A stretch of 64,000 nt of DNA from Psychrobacter sp. 1044 (GCF_904846525.1 NZ_CAJHAZ010000002.1:186001-250000); one strand, 5' to 3'. Numbered from the stretch's first letter, positions 37,284 to 47,669 are shown. The notes: a model not told the origin generated them from the letters alone. Numbers and translations are program-made.

Positions 37284-38213
37284 ATGGCAATCGACGTAGT
37301 GGTCAATCAGCGGCATTTACAGATTCAGCTCAAGCAGTTGGAGACAGTATGGCATACGGTGATTAATGGCTATAACTTAAGTCAGGCGGCGACCGTACTG
37401 CACACCAGTCAATCTAGCCTATCAAAACATATTGCGGCACTTGAAAATCAGCTCAAAACGGAAGTATTCGTCCGTCAAGGCAAACGCCTAACGGGTCTTA
37501 CGACCATGGGCACAGCACTAATGCCGCATATCGAATCTATCTTCGCCGAGATCCGTACGATTGAAAACCTAAGTCTCGATTTTAATAATCCGAATATTGG
37601 CACGCTGACGATTGCCACCACTCACACGCAAGCGCGATATGTATTGCCGCAAGTCGTCAAAGAGTTTAAAGAGCGTTTCCCCAAAGTCAACCTAATATTA
37701 CAACAAGCGGATCCAGAGACCATCGCGCAGATGGTCATTCGCGGGCAGGCAGACATTGGCATTGCAACCGAGTCTTTACTTCATAACAATTATTTACGCT
37801 GCTATCGCTATTATGACTGGACGCATCGCGTCATTGTACCAAGCGATCACGAACTCGCCAATCACGAGTCTGTGGATTTGCCGACCCTCGCTAGCTATCC
37901 GATTGTGACCTATCACGGTGGCTTTACGGGGCGCGGTGCGATTGACAAAACCTTCGAAGAGGCAGGTCTAGAGCCAGATATCGTCCTAGCGGCGCTCGAT
38001 GCTGATGTGATTAGTACTTACGTAGGTCTTGGCCTAGGCATTGGAATTATCGCAGAAATGGCATTTGAGCCAAGCCATTATCAGAACTTAACTGCCATAC
38101 CAGTCGATCATTTTGGACGATTTACCAGTTGGATGGCGGTACGTGATGATGCAGAAATTCGTCAGTATGGTCGGGCATTTATGGAACTGTGTCAAAAACA
38201 ATTTAGCCAGTAA
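37284..38213 (+). CDS. cysB: CysB-type LysR regulator
   Basis: A 309-residue LysR-type regulator. The HTH spans about residues 18-65 (LETVWHTVINGYNLSQAATVLHTSQSSLSKHIAALE). The effector domain has ATTHTQARYVLP and the CysB/Cbl signature PIVTYHGGFTGRGAIDKTF, then LDADVISTYVGLGLGIGI. CysB senses O-acetylserine/N-acetylserine and activates cysteine and sulfate-assimilation genes. AGGA precedes ATG 37284. It follows katG but has its own promoter region. Cbl, a close paralog, is the alternative. Confidence 0.9.
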   Translation: MAIDVVVNQRHLQIQLKQLETVWHTVINGYNLSQAATVLHTSQSSLSKHIAALENQLKTEVFVRQGKRLTGLTTMGTALMPHIESIFAEIRTIENLSLDFNNPNIGTLTIATTHTQARYVLPQVVKEFKERFPKVNLILQQADPETIAQMVIRGQADIGIATESLLHNNYLRCYRYYDWTHRVIVPSDHELANHESVDLPTLASYPIVTYHGGFTGRGAIDKTFEEAGLEPDIVLAALDADVISTYVGLGLGIGIIAEMAFEPSHYQNLTAIPVDHFGRFTSWMAVRDDAEIRQYGRAFMELCQKQFSQ

Positions 38214-38559
38214 AGAACCATTCATTCATATTTTCACTAAACGTCAATGGCATCGTTATCAACAGATAATGATGCCATTTTCTATTCTCATTTCTACTCA
38301 AAATCGACTGCCGCGCATGTGACTCTTATAACTCTACCCCATTATTAAGATTTGTTATCGTCTTAACTTCTGACCTTTATATTCAATAGAATCCCCCCAT
38401 TATATGAACTATTGAGCGACTAGTTACAGCAATATTGAATTAGCACTAGATTCTTGAGGTGCTAGTTCATCATTGCTGTCGCTAGTCTCTTTTATAACTA
38501 GAATCAAATACCAATATAACCATGTCGTTGAAAGGCGGCATCATAAAAACAGGTGATTT
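38214..38559. other. 346-bp gene-free stretch after cysB
   Basis: It holds the cysB terminator at its start and an AT-rich region with an imperfect repeat of CTAGT (near 38418-38440 and 38478-38490) before the luciferase-like gene. I saw no coding frame to support. Confidence 0.5.
38246..38285 (+). terminator. Terminator of cysB
   Basis: AATGGCATC / GATGCCATT stem with inner GTTATC / GATAAT pairing, then TTTTCTATTCT. Confidence 0.75.
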
Positions 38560-39561
38560 ATGAGTAACGCTATTCCCTTATCCTTTTTAGATCTAGCACC
38601 CGTGCCTGAAGGTAAAACCATCGCTGAAGGCATTGCCCAAACGATTGAGACAGCACAGCAAGCAGAAAAATTCGGCTTAAACCGTTATTGGATGGCAGAG
38701 CACCATAATATGCCGGGTATCGCTAGTGCAGCGACGTCAGTACTACTAGCGCATATCGGTAGCCAAACCAAGCATATACGTATTGGTGCTGGTGGTGTGA
38801 TGCTTCCGAACCATGCACCTCTCGTCATCGCTGAGCAATTTGGCACTTTGCAGGCATTATATGGTGATCGCGTAGATTTAGGGTTGGGTCGTGCGCCGGG
38901 TACTGATGGCGCAACCTTTCAGGCACTACGCCGTCAGATGCAAGATGCTGATCGCTTTCCGCAAGACGTCCAAGAATTGATGTACTTTTTAGGGAACGGT
39001 ACAGATAATAGCCCAGTACAGGCATTTCCTGGGGCAAAGTCAAACGTTCCTATCTGGATATTAGGCTCTTCTCTTTTTGGGGCTACGTTAGCGGCGCATT
39101 TGGGACTTCCTTATGTGTTTGCCTCACACTTTGCACCGCAAATGCTTGGGCAAGCGATTACAGCTTATCGTGAACAGTTCAAACCATCAGCCTATTTAGA
39201 TAAGCCTTATGTCATGCTGGCAGCCAATTTATTACTCGCCGATGACGATGCTACTGCACAGTATCATTTTACCTCTGCGCAGCAAAGTTTCGTACGCTTG
39301 CGCCGTGGTGAAACAGGTCAAATGCCGAAACCTACTCACGATATGGACAGTATCTGGAGCCCTGCTGAAAAAATGATGGTGGATAGCGCATTGTCAGTGT
39401 CATTCATCGGTTCTGTGGAAACTGTCAAGCCGAGACTGGCGGCATTCCTTGCCCAGTATGAGCCAGACGAGCTGATTGTGACGGCTAACGTTTACGATCA
39501 GGCAGCGCGCATGCGTTCACTGGAACTTACACCTGAGTTAAATTTATTTACTTTACAATGA
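38560..39561 (+). CDS. Luciferase-like (LLM) flavin-dependent oxidoreductase
   Basis: A 333-residue protein of the bacterial luciferase-like monooxygenase superfamily, close to the YhbW/MsnO8 group. It opens LSFLDLAPVPEGKTIAEGI, has RYWMAEHHNMPGIASAAT (flavin-site His pair) near residue 46, IRIGAGGVMLPNHAPLVIAEQFGTL near 75 and DLGLGRAPGTDG near 107. Members reduce or oxygenate small substrates with FMN; the true substrate is unknown. AGGTG precedes ATG 38560. Confidence 0.88.
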   Translation: MSNAIPLSFLDLAPVPEGKTIAEGIAQTIETAQQAEKFGLNRYWMAEHHNMPGIASAATSVLLAHIGSQTKHIRIGAGGVMLPNHAPLVIAEQFGTLQALYGDRVDLGLGRAPGTDGATFQALRRQMQDADRFPQDVQELMYFLGNGTDNSPVQAFPGAKSNVPIWILGSSLFGATLAAHLGLPYVFASHFAPQMLGQAITAYREQFKPSAYLDKPYVMLAANLLLADDDATAQYHFTSAQQSFVRLRRGETGQMPKPTHDMDSIWSPAEKMMVDSALSVSFIGSVETVKPRLAAFLAQYEPDELIVTANVYDQAARMRSLELTPELNLFTLQ

Positions 39562-39600
39562 AATCAGACACTTGCATAATTATTGATAAACCTTAGCTGG

Positions 39601-39780
39601 ATGTTTGACATGGACGCAACTCCTATTATCGGTGCCTCACTGCTTATCGGCTCATCAATATTTATGTACATTGTTGCCTTTCTTGCGGTGATGGCTGTCG
39701 GTGGTTATTTGACCTATCGCACCAGCCCAAAGCGTAAGCAGCGGCGCGAAGACCAACGTAATAAAGACAATTCAAATTAA
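39601..39780 (+). CDS. Small single-helix membrane protein
   Basis: About 59 residues beginning MFDMDATPIIGASLLIGSS, with one long hydrophobic segment (about residues 8-38) and a basic tail (RTSPKRKQRREDQRNK), the layout of a small inner-membrane protein. It lies 39 bp after the luciferase-like gene and ends 52 bp before a strong terminator, so it is probably the second gene of that transcript. ATG 39610 has a better-placed GGATG; the frame extends to TTG 39583. Function unknown. Confidence 0.5.
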   Translation: MFDMDATPIIGASLLIGSSIFMYIVAFLAVMAVGGYLTYRTSPKRKQRREDQRNKDNSN

Positions 39781-39832
39781 TAACCGCTCTAAAAATATGC
39801 TGGGACGTATTAATTTAACGTCTAAAGCAATA

Positions 39833-39874
39833 TAAAGAGCCCTCTTTTCTTATTTAGAAAGAGGGCTTTTTTTG
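39833..39874. terminator. Terminator after the small membrane protein
   Basis: AAGAGCCCTCTTT / AAAGAGGGCTTTTTTT hairpin between the plus-strand pair and the convergent ornithine cyclodeaminase-like gene. Confidence 0.85.
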
Positions 39875-39928
39875 GCTTGCTACATAATAAAAATACAGCA
39901 ATCTTTACGTACTGTTATTCAGACGGCC

Positions 39929-40960
39929 TTACCATTCAATTGACGAGCCAAGATTTTTTTGTGCGGCTTGTTGTGCGACATATAGAGCGACTGCTGCATC
40001 AAAACTGGCTGCACCAACCGATTTAAATAACGTAACACCATGATTAGACTTAGCGGTTTTTTCTTGTAGCGCCCCTGTGACTAGCGCTTGTAAGTCACCA
40101 CTGAGGTCGTCCCATGTCCATGCACAATCGATACTATCGTGAGCTTGGATTAAATCGCCCGCTTCATGACGACTGCCAACCAAATCATCGACAACGACCA
40201 TGCGACTGTTTGCAATGACATCATTGCTTATCTCTTTCATTGAAGGCTGATAGGCGCCGACTGCGTTGATGTGTACATCAGATTTAATATGGTTGAGATC
40301 AAACAAACCTTCTGTTGCGCGGGTTGCGACATTGATAACATCTGCATCACGGATAGCATCATTGATATTTTCGCAAACCGTTATAGTAACGTCCCATTGC
40401 GGATAATCACGAGTAAATTTCACTTTAAAAATCTCAGCGCCTTCCCTGCTTCTATTCCATAAATATACTGTTTTAATCTCAGGACGTACTGTCATTACCG
40501 CATGTAATTGCTCATAAGCCATGCCACCACAACCGACCACCGCCACACTTTGACAGTCAGCGCTTGCCATATATTTGGTCGCAATGCCTGACAATGCTGC
40601 CGTACGCACTTGGGTAATATAAACCCCATCCATAATTGCCAATATCTCACCAGTATCATTGTTTGACACGGTAATAATCGCCGTTGTGGTTGGTAAATTT
40701 CGGCTCGGATTATCAGGACAAATGGTGACCAATTTTACGGCTGTATACTCGTTCTTACCATCATAAATCATCGCAGGCATTGATAAATGCGAACCTGAAC
40801 GATGGGCATCATCTTCACTAAAAGTTTCAATGACCAAACGTTCAGGCGCTTTGATCCAATTGGGATGCGCTGCCTGTTGATGTAACAATGCTTCTATCGC
40901 CCCAATGGCAGATTGCATATTGAGGTGTTCGGTCACGATTGCTTTGTTTAGTAATTGCAA
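39929..40960 (-). CDS. Ornithine cyclodeaminase/mu-crystallin-family protein
   Basis: A 343-residue NAD(P)-dependent protein of the OCD/mu-crystallin family. The dinucleotide loop VAVVGCGGMAYEQLHAVM is near residue 140; VRTAALSGIATKYMA and the metabolite-site KLVTICPDNPSRNLPT are typical. Members include ornithine cyclodeaminase, alanine dehydrogenase and ketimine reductase, and the substrate cannot be chosen. The start appears to be TTG 40960: TAGGAG lies about 9 bp before it and the family N-terminus requires this region; the next Met is at 40918. An AEC transporter gene lies 61 bp upstream on the same strand. Confidence 0.87.
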   Translation of the reverse strand: MQLLNKAIVTEHLNMQSAIGAIEALLHQQAAHPNWIKAPERLVIETFSEDDAHRSGSHLSMPAMIYDGKNEYTAVKLVTICPDNPSRNLPTTTAIITVSNNDTGEILAIMDGVYITQVRTAALSGIATKYMASADCQSVAVVGCGGMAYEQLHAVMTVRPEIKTVYLWNRSREGAEIFKVKFTRDYPQWDVTITVCENINDAIRDADVINVATRATEGLFDLNHIKSDVHINAVGAYQPSMKEISNDVIANSRMVVVDDLVGSRHEAGDLIQAHDSIDCAWTWDDLSGDLQALVTGALQEKTAKSNHGVTLFKSVGAASFDAAVALYVAQQAAQKNLGSSIEW

Positions 40961-41021
40961 TTTAAGTACTCCTATTTATACATTTATTATTAGAACATGT
41001 TTTATCACGCCAAAACGGCTA

Positions 41022-41981
41022 CTACATTAATCCCAACCCGCGCAATATTGCCGCACCAATCGCCATTCCAAACATACCTACCACGGTGGTAAAAGCCAAA
41101 ATATTAGCAGCTAACACATCATTGCCACCCATGGCTTTTGCCATTACATAGCTGGCGGCGGCTGTTGGTGAGGCTGCCATCAAAAACAACACACCCATAT
41201 GCACACCTGATAGACCAAATCCTAATCCAATAGCGATGGCAATCAATGGCGCAACAATAATACGTCCGATACTCGCCTGCATGGACAGCCCTGAAGGGTG
41301 CAACATCGACTTCAAATCAATACTGGCACCGGCGCAAATCAATGCTAAGGGTAATGCCACTGCGGCCAGTAGATCGCCAGTCGTATGAATCACACCTGTA
41401 ATAGGCGGCAGCGGTGACGCCTTATAAGCAAATGCTGCTACCAATGCGATAATCAGTGGGTTGGTAAATAGTTTTTTGATAATCATGGTACTGCGACTGA
41501 GCCAAGTATCATCCACACTTTTGGACACACGGCTGAGAGTGATAACCGCTAAGATATTAAACAGTATCGTCACCACACCCATATAGACAGCACCGATGCT
41601 TAAGCCACGTTCTCCGTAGGCATTAGCAACCGTTGCCAGTCCAATAATAGCCATATTACTTCGAAATATCCCTTGTACAAACACCCCTTGATCAGCCGGT
41701 TTGCTCACAAAATATTTGGCGTAAATCTCTGCACCTATAAACAAGATGAATGTCACCAGAATACCAGCCATTATCAGCGTGATTTGTTTGCTGTAATCGA
41801 CATCACTATCAACGACGCTAAAAAAAAGCAAACAGGGTAAACAGTAATTAAAGACAAAGCTCGATGCTTGATCAATAAAAGTCTGGCTCGCCTCACCGCG
41901 TCTCTGCATAAAAAAACCCAACCACATTAAGGCAAGGTTGGGCAAGACAATGGTAATAGCAAAGACAATAGCATCAATCAT
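41022..41981 (-). CDS. AEC-family (auxin efflux carrier-like) transporter
   Basis: A 319-residue membrane protein of the AEC family, about 10 hydrophobic helices, beginning IDAIVFAITIVLPNLALMWLGFFMQRRG. The central loop is near residues 155-170 and the C-terminal half ends with ASPTAAASYVMAKAMGGNDVLAA, conserved in the family. Bacterial AEC proteins export or import small carboxylates such as malonate or malate. It is first of a two-gene unit with the ornithine cyclodeaminase-like gene, which may hint at an amino- or imino-acid substrate; that is inference. Confidence 0.87.
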   Translation of the reverse strand: MIDAIVFAITIVLPNLALMWLGFFMQRRGEASQTFIDQASSFVFNYCLPCLLFFSVVDSDVDYSKQITLIMAGILVTFILFIGAEIYAKYFVSKPADQGVFVQGIFRSNMAIIGLATVANAYGERGLSIGAVYMGVVTILFNILAVITLSRVSKSVDDTWLSRSTMIIKKLFTNPLIIALVAAFAYKASPLPPITGVIHTTGDLLAAVALPLALICAGASIDLKSMLHPSGLSMQASIGRIIVAPLIAIAIGLGFGLSGVHMGVLFLMAASPTAAASYVMAKAMGGNDVLAANILAFTTVVGMFGMAIGAAILRGLGLM

Positions 41982-42140
41982 AAATAGGCTCAGTTCGTTG
42001 ACAAGCCCATCATAATATGGACATCAGCGAGATAAATTGACAAGTAATCATTAAGTTTTCTAACCTAGTATAGAGACAAAATAGCAAGTAAGACAAGCGC
42101 CTGCTCTATTTTCTTTTAACAGCGGATGTATTATAAACAA

Positions 42141-42178
42141 ACAAAAGCCCATAACGGTATATCGTTATGGGCTTTTGT
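42141..42178 (-). terminator. Perfect 16-bp-stem terminator of mnmG
   Basis: ACAAAAGCCCATAACG and its exact complement surround a 6-base loop, followed on the minus strand by TTGTTT. It is separated from the mnmG stop by the 9-bp repeat array. Confidence 0.8.
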
Positions 42179-42249
42179 TATACTAGTTATACTAGTTATA
42201 CTAGTTATACTAGTTATACTAGTTATACTAGTTATACTAGTTATACTAC
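42178..42249. repeat. Eight tandem copies of TTATACTAG
   Basis: Seven perfect 9-bp units TTATACTAG (42178-42240) and an eighth ending in C (42241-42249). It fills the space between the mnmG stop codon and its terminator stem. Read on the mnmG strand the unit is CTAGTATAA. CTAG is usually rare in bacterial DNA, and each unit holds a TATACT resembling a -10 box. Confidence 0.9.
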
Positions 42250-42251
42250 TA

Positions 42252-44147
42252 TTACGAATCTAGCGCGGCCTTTGCTTTTTTCTGTTTCTTCACCGTCATG
42301 GCTAGCAACTGAATGGCGGCAGGCGTCACACCGCTCACGCGTCCAGCTTGAGCAAGCGTCGCAGGACGTACTTGTGTCAATTTCTGTACAATTTCATTCG
42401 ATAATCCCGATACCACGCTATAATCAAAGTCCAGTGGCAGCGCCGTATTTTCTAGGCGCTTCATCTGATCAATGTCTTCTTGCTGACGATCAATATAGCC
42501 TGCGTACTTCACAGAGATTTCTATCTGCTCACCCACTTGGGCATCGACTTGCGAATCAGTGATGGCAGCGATATCAGCAAAATGAATCTGCGGACGCTTG
42601 AGCAAATCAAAAGCAGTCGATTCTTTTGACAGCACCTCGCCCGTTTGCTCTGTGACTTTTTTGCCTAGCGCGTTAGCAGGGGTTGCCCACATATCTTTGA
42701 GACGTGAGGTCTCTGTGGCAACTGCTTCCATTTTTTGTTGGTAAGTCTGCCAGCGCACATCGTCAACTAGACCAAGCTTACGACCTGTTTCAGTTAGGCG
42801 TTGATCGGCATTATCTTCACGTAATAATAGACGATATTCTGCGCGGCTCGTAAACATACGATATGGCTCAGTCGTACCATGGGTAATCAAATCATCAACG
42901 AGCACGCCAAGATAGGCTTCATCACGGCGCGGTGTCCACACGTCAAAATCGCTGTTATTAGTCGTAACCAATGCCGCATTAGTACCTGCTAGCAAACCTT
43001 GCACGCCAGCCTCTTCGTAGCCAGTTGTACCATTGATTTGTCCAGCGAAGTAAAGACGATCGATAGATTTGGTCTCTAGCGTTGGTTTTAGGTTCTGCGG
43101 ATCAAAGTAATCATACTCAATGGCGTAGCCTGGACGGGTAATGTGCGCATTCTCTAAGCCTTTCATACTATGAATAAACTCTAACTGCACATCAAACGGC
43201 AAACTCGTTGAGATACCATTTGGATATAGCTCATGGGTGGTCAAACCTTCTGGCTCGATAAATATCTGATGGCTGTCTTTATCCGCAAAACGGTGAATCT
43301 TGTCTTCGATTGACGGACAATAACGTGGACCCACACCTTCGATTTTGCCAGAGAACATCGGCGAACGGTCTAAGTTTTCACGGATAATATCATGGGTGCG
43401 CGCATTGGTATGCGTGATGTAGCAATTGACCTGCTCAGGATGCATAGACACATCACCCATATAACTCATCACTGGTAGCGGCGTGTCGCCCGGCTGTACG
43501 GTCATCACACTAAAGTCAACGCTACGCGCATCAATCCGCGCGGGCGTACCTGTCTTTAGACGACCGACTGGCAGCTTAAGCTCACGCAAACGATCTGCCA
43601 ACTTGATAGAAGGTTGATCGCCTGCGCGACCACCTTTTGAGCTTTCGAGACCAATATGAATCACACCGCCCAAGAAGGTTCCTGAGGTCAGTACCACCGT
43701 TTGCGTATTAAAGATAATACCCGTTGCAGTAACCACTGCCGTCGCACGACCATTTTCAACTAAGATATCATCAGCCGCTTGTTGAAATATATCAAGATTT
43801 GGCTGATTCTCAAGCGTATGGCGAATGGCGGCTTTATATAAAATACGATCTGCTTGCGCACGCGTAGCACGAACGGCAGCACCTTTACGACTGTTAAGCA
43901 CACGAAACTGAATGCCTGATTTGTCCGTTGCCAATGCCATTGCACCGCCAAGCGCATCAATCTCACGCACCAGATGGGATTTGCCGATACCACCAATTGC
44001 TGGATTACAACTCATCTGCCCGAGCGTCTCAATATTATGTGTCAACAGCAAGGTCTGCGCGCCCATACGTGCGGCTGCCAAAGCAGCTTCTGTGCCAGCA
44101 TGACCGCCACCGATCACTACCACGTCGTAATTTTTTGGGTATTGCAT
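42252..44147 (-). CDS. mnmG: tRNA uridine-34 5-carboxymethylaminomethyl synthesis enzyme MnmG
   Basis: A 631-residue FAD protein (GidA) that with MnmE installs the cmnm5 group on wobble uridine. The FAD loop [20 protein letters not shown] starts at residue 9; [24 protein letters not shown] and the second signature [12 protein letters not shown] near residue 275 are conserved. GAGGCG lies before ATG 44147. Length is normal (629 in E. coli). Its 3' region carries the 9-bp tandem array. MnmE is not in the window. Confidence 0.97.
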   Translation of the reverse strand: MQYPKNYDVVVIGGGHAGTEAALAAARMGAQTLLLTHNIETLGQMSCNPAIGGIGKSHLVREIDALGGAMALATDKSGIQFRVLNSRKGAAVRATRAQADRILYKAAIRHTLENQPNLDIFQQAADDILVENGRATAVVTATGIIFNTQTVVLTSGTFLGGVIHIGLESSKGGRAGDQPSIKLADRLRELKLPVGRLKTGTPARIDARSVDFSVMTVQPGDTPLPVMSYMGDVSMHPEQVNCYITHTNARTHDIIRENLDRSPMFSGKIEGVGPRYCPSIEDKIHRFADKDSHQIFIEPEGLTTHELYPNGISTSLPFDVQLEFIHSMKGLENAHITRPGYAIEYDYFDPQNLKPTLETKSIDRLYFAGQINGTTGYEEAGVQGLLAGTNAALVTTNNSDFDVWTPRRDEAYLGVLVDDLITHGTTEPYRMFTSRAEYRLLLREDNADQRLTETGRKLGLVDDVRWQTYQQKMEAVATETSRLKDMWATPANALGKKVTEQTGEVLSKESTAFDLLKRPQIHFADIAAITDSQVDAQVGEQIEISVKYAGYIDRQQEDIDQMKRLENTALPLDFDYSVVSGLSNEIVQKLTQVRPATLAQAGRVSGVTPAAIQLLAMTVKKQKKAKAALDS

Positions 44148-44411
44148 ATACGCCTCACTTGACTCATAACGCTGCTTTTAGCCAAAAACTATTATTACCA
44201 GAATTTTATGGCTAAATAGCATGGTCATCAGCAAATAAACGTCAGTCGGATTTAAAAAGTTAACGGCTTGGAAAAGCCGCTAGATATTGGATTGCTAACC
44301 CACCATTATAACAATTTTTTGATGCTTAAAAAACGCCGCAGTAGAAACTATTTACATTAAGTGTTAAGCATCATTGTTAAACTTAATAACTAGTAACTTA
44401 ATAACTAGCGC

Positions 44412-44942
44412 CTAGTTACCAGGGCTCAGCGGTACGATTTGATCTGATTGACCACTGCTCAGCATATGCTGACTGCCATAACCTTCTGGATTGATCTGCA
44501 AATAAGCATTCATCAAGCCAATAGCATTGCCATCATTACTCGCCAAAATTTGCTCTTTAATCATGTCTACTGGCGGTAGCAGCAAGTTTTTTAGCAATGC
44601 CAAACGCTGCTGGTTATCGCCTTTATTAACGACCATCTCGATAAGTTGACGCGCATCGATGGGTAAATCTGGCGTATTCTGTGCCAATAATGCCAAATGA
44701 TAAGCGCCCGCAGAATCTTGATCCGCAACGATACGCTGCTCAATCGCAATATAAGTGGCTTCTGTTGCGCCGCCTGCCACGCTAAGCTGATGAATACATT
44801 TCAGGGCTGAATGTGGCTCATTGCCAGCAATTTCAATGATGCGCGTGGATTCATTTTTTAAATGCTCACGGCGTTTTTCGATTGCCGCTTGCTCAGCAGC
44901 TACCGGTTCAGGTGTTTGTTGTTCTATTGGTTGATTGCTCAT
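44412..44942 (-). CDS. Hypothetical cytoplasmic helical protein
   Basis: A 176-residue protein I cannot assign. It has a Glu/Gln/Ala-rich start (QPIEQQTPEPVAAEQAAIEKRREHLKNES) and then helix-type pairs reminiscent of TPR-like or HEAT-like packing (SALKCIHQLSVAGGATEATYIAIEQRIVADQ; DARQLIEMVVNKGDNQQRLALLKNLLLPPVDMIKEQ). There is no signal peptide or membrane helix. GAGAG precedes ATG 44942. It lies between mnmG and grxD, both on the same strand, and a terminator separates it from grxD. The palindrome TAACTAGCGCCTAGTTA overlaps its stop. Confidence 0.75.
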   Translation of the reverse strand: MSNQPIEQQTPEPVAAEQAAIEKRREHLKNESTRIIEIAGNEPHSALKCIHQLSVAGGATEATYIAIEQRIVADQDSAGAYHLALLAQNTPDLPIDARQLIEMVVNKGDNQQRLALLKNLLLPPVDMIKEQILASNDGNAIGLMNAYLQINPEGYGSQHMLSSGQSDQIVPLSPGN

Positions 44943-45014
44943 AATACTCTCTCATTATTTATGTTTTTATAATGCTTGCTGTTGAGCCATATATGGGGTC
45001 AATACTGACAAAAA

Positions 45015-45062
45015 CAATAAAAGCCCGAGCGCCCATCTAAGGACTGGCTCGAGCTTTTATTG
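45015..45062 (-). terminator. Terminator of grxD
   Basis: CAATAAAAGC-CCGAGC / GCTCG-AGCTTTTATTG hairpin, followed on the minus strand by TTTTTG. A-rich and T-rich flanks are on both sides. Confidence 0.75.
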
Positions 45063-45113
45063 TTAAAACTTATCAGCTTGATAATAAAAAAGCTTAGATA
45101 AGTGTTTTCAGCA

Positions 45114-45464
45114 TTATGCAGCAGGGCTGTTTGCTTCAACCAATGGCTTAAGCTCGCCTGATTGATACATTTGCAAAATAATGTCTGATCCGCCCATCAA
45201 TTCGCCGTCAATCCACAACTGTGGAAAAGTCGGCCAATTAGCCACTTTAGGTAACGTCGCACGGATTTCTGGGTTTTCTAAAATATTTACAAACGCAAAT
45301 GGGCGACCGATTTGAGTAAGAACTTCAATCGATTTAGCAGAAAAGCCACACTGCGGAAATTGCGGCGTGCCTTTCATATAAATAATAACTTTATTGTCAC
45401 GGATTTGATCACGGATCAATTGTTCAACGTCGTTTGCAGCAGTATTTGGGGTTTGCTCACTCAT
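45114..45464 (-). CDS. grxD: Monothiol glutaredoxin Grx4
   Basis: A 116-residue monothiol glutaredoxin with the CGFS site at Cys39 (PQFPQCGFSAKS), and the glutathione-site WPTFPQLWIDGELMGGSDI. These proteins bind and transfer [2Fe-2S] clusters with BolA partners rather than act as reductases. AGGAG lies 6 bp before ATG 45464. Monocistronic between ispF and a hypothetical gene. Confidence 0.95.
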   Translation of the reverse strand: MSEQTPNTAANDVEQLIRDQIRDNKVIIYMKGTPQFPQCGFSAKSIEVLTQIGRPFAFVNILENPEIRATLPKVANWPTFPQLWIDGELMGGSDIILQMYQSGELKPLVEANSPAA

Positions 45465-45678
45465 AAAAGCTCCTATTGATAAAGCGGTTCATTGAAAACA
45501 GTGATTGATATTACAAAATGATTGAGAAAAGAGATGGCTGATACATGGGGCAAGCGCCACGGTATTACAAGTACAACTCTATAGACTATATATAAAATCT
45601 GCATATATAAAATCTACGCGCAACTGACCAAGTCAATATGACTCGGAGTGCTCAAGCAGCGATGACACCCGATCCAAG

Positions 45679-46182
45679 CTATCTAGATTCGACAACATTA
45701 GGGACTAATAATACCACGGCATTGGCCATAATGCCCTCTTGCCGACCGGTAAAGCCTAACTTTTCAGTGGTGGTGGCTTTAACGCTGATATTATTGACCG
45801 CCGTCTGCAAATCACTGGCAATATTATCACGCATGGCTTGACTGTGCGGTGCCAGATTTGGACGCTCACACATCACAGTGATATCAGCGTTGCCTAGACT
45901 ATAACCAGCCTCTTGCACTTTACTGTAGACATAACGTAGCAGCACCCGCGAGTCCAAACCTGCATGGGCAGCATCTGTATCAGGAAAATGCTGACCGATA
46001 TCGCCAAGCGCCAATGCGCCAAGCAGTGCATCGGCAAGCGCATGCAGCACCACATCTCCATCAGAGTGTGCCAGCAAACTGTGCGTGTGTTCAATAGGCA
46101 CACCTGCTAGCACCACATATTGCTGCTGCTGACCATTATTGTGAAAAGCGTGAACGTCGATACCTTGACCAATTTTTATCAT
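45679..46182 (-). CDS. ispF: 2-C-methyl-D-erythritol 2,4-cyclodiphosphate synthase
   Basis: A 167-residue MEP-pathway enzyme. [15 protein letters not shown] start ([11 protein letters not shown], zinc-binding Asp and His), [28 protein letters not shown] and the C-terminal [24 protein letters not shown] are all present. GGAATAATA precedes ATG 46182. ispD, its frequent neighbour, is not adjacent. Divergent from mnmA across about 260 bp. Confidence 0.96.
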   Translation of the reverse strand: MIKIGQGIDVHAFHNNGQQQQYVVLAGVPIEHTHSLLAHSDGDVVLHALADALLGALALGDIGQHFPDTDAAHAGLDSRVLLRYVYSKVQEAGYSLGNADITVMCERPNLAPHSQAMRDNIASDLQTAVNNISVKATTTEKLGFTGRQEGIMANAVVLLVPNVVESR

Positions 46183-46442
46183 TATTATTCCAAGATGAGT
46201 GAAACGTGATTAAAATAATTCAAAACCACCATCTAAATTTCTAAAGCGATTTTACTAATGCCTAGACACCATCGGTCGCCACCAGTTTCAATTAACTGGT
46301 ATAATATGACATTTATTTTATCATAATACCAGATCCAAAAGATAAGCTGACGTCGTTCTGCTAAGACTACCTATTGTAGCAATGGCATAATTTTTGGCGT
46401 CAATATCTATTTTGGAGAACGTACAAATAGTTGAGCCACTTT

Positions 46443-47669
46443 ATGTCAGCCATACAAGATACCTCAAGCATAGCCGTTTCTGAGTCTTTCACGCCTCATC
46501 GTCCATTAACACTTGCCGATATCGAGAATCCTAGCGCCAAGCACGTGATTGTCGGTATGTCAGGTGGCGTCGATTCTTCTGTATCAGCCGTTTTACTTCA
46601 GCAAGCAGGCTTTAAAGTCGAAGGTCTGTTTATGAAGAACTGGGAAGAAGATGACGGCACCGAATACTGTACGGCAATGGATGATTTAGCGGACGCACAA
46701 GCGGTATGTGACAAAATCGGTATGAAGCTACATACGGCCAATTTCGCCATGGAATATTGGGATCGGGTTTTTGAGCATTTTTTAGCGGAATACAAAGCAG
46801 GACGCACGCCCAATCCAGATATTTTGTGCAACAAAGAAATCAAGTTTAAAGCGTTTTTAGACTATGCTTTGACGCTGGGTGCAGATTATATCGCCACCGG
46901 TCACTACACGCGCCGTAGTATGAACTATACGAATGCTAATGGCACTGAGGTTGCGCAGCTATTACGCGGGCTTGATAACAATAAAGACCAAAGTTACTTT
47001 TTACATGCGGTTGGCGGCGATAAAATCGCTAAGACACTGTTCCCAGTCGGTGAGCTTGAAAAACCAGTGGTTCGTCAAATCGCTGAAGAACATGATCTTA
47101 TTACTGCCAATAAAAAAGATTCAACGGGTATTTGCTTTATTGGTGAGCGCCGTTTTAAAGACTTTTTACAACAGTACTTGCCTGCCCAAAAAGGCGATAT
47201 CGTCACTGACGATGGTCATACTATTGGTACGCATGACGGGCTAATGTATTATACCTTAGGTCAGCGTGGTGGTATTGGTATTGGCGGTGTCAAAGATCGC
47301 CCAGAAGAGCCTTGGTTTGTATTGGCAAAAGACTTGGATAACAACCGTTTGATCGTTGGACAAGGTCATGAGCATCCCATGATGCTGAGTAATGAGCTGC
47401 AAGCTTATAAGCTCGATTGGGTCGATGGTTTACCGCCTGCAGATATATTTAGCGAAGATGGCTTACGTTGTATGGCAAAATCGCGCTACCGTCAGCCAGA
47501 CCAAGCGTGCCGAGTGTTTGCTGTTGATGATAAAGGTTTAGAAGTACGAGTGATATTTGATGCGCCGCAACGGGCAGTGACGCCAGGTCAATCAGCAGTA
47601 TTTTATATCGATGAGGTTTGTTTGGGCGGCGGTGTCATTGCCTCTATTGACGCGCCTTGCGGGATTTGA
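46443..47669 (+). CDS. mnmA: tRNA-specific 2-thiouridylase MnmA
   Basis: A 408-residue enzyme that thiolates wobble uridine 34 with sulfur from TusE. The PP-loop is [18 protein letters not shown] near residue 38; [11 protein letters not shown] follows; the catalytic pair are Cys in the [12 protein letters not shown] region and in [15 protein letters not shown] 46443 is chosen; the frame extends to TTG 46431 with a distant GGAG. An N-terminal extension of about 30 residues is longer than in E. coli MnmA. Works with tusDCBE at 14-15.7 kb and mnmG. Confidence 0.95.
   Translation: MSAIQDTSSIAVSESFTPHRPLTLADIENPSAKHVIVGMSGGVDSSVSAVLLQQAGFKVEGLFMKNWEEDDGTEYCTAMDDLADAQAVCDKIGMKLHTANFAMEYWDRVFEHFLAEYKAGRTPNPDILCNKEIKFKAFLDYALTLGADYIATGHYTRRSMNYTNANGTEVAQLLRGLDNNKDQSYFLHAVGGDKIAKTLFPVGELEKPVVRQIAEEHDLITANKKDSTGICFIGERRFKDFLQQYLPAQKGDIVTDDGHTIGTHDGLMYYTLGQRGGIGIGGVKDRPEEPWFVLAKDLDNNRLIVGQGHEHPMMLSNELQAYKLDWVDGLPPADIFSEDGLRCMAKSRYRQPDQACRVFAVDDKGLEVRVIFDAPQRAVTPGQSAVFYIDEVCLGGGVIASIDAPCGI

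Noticed and set aside
42178..42249. Possible CRISPR-like array
   Set aside because: Units are 9 bp and directly abutting with no spacers; it is a simple tandem repeat.
42167..42562. 131-codon plus-strand frame with a YTS tripeptide repeat
   Set aside because: It is the 9-bp array read in a frame of three and then antisense to mnmG; no ribosome site and no family match.
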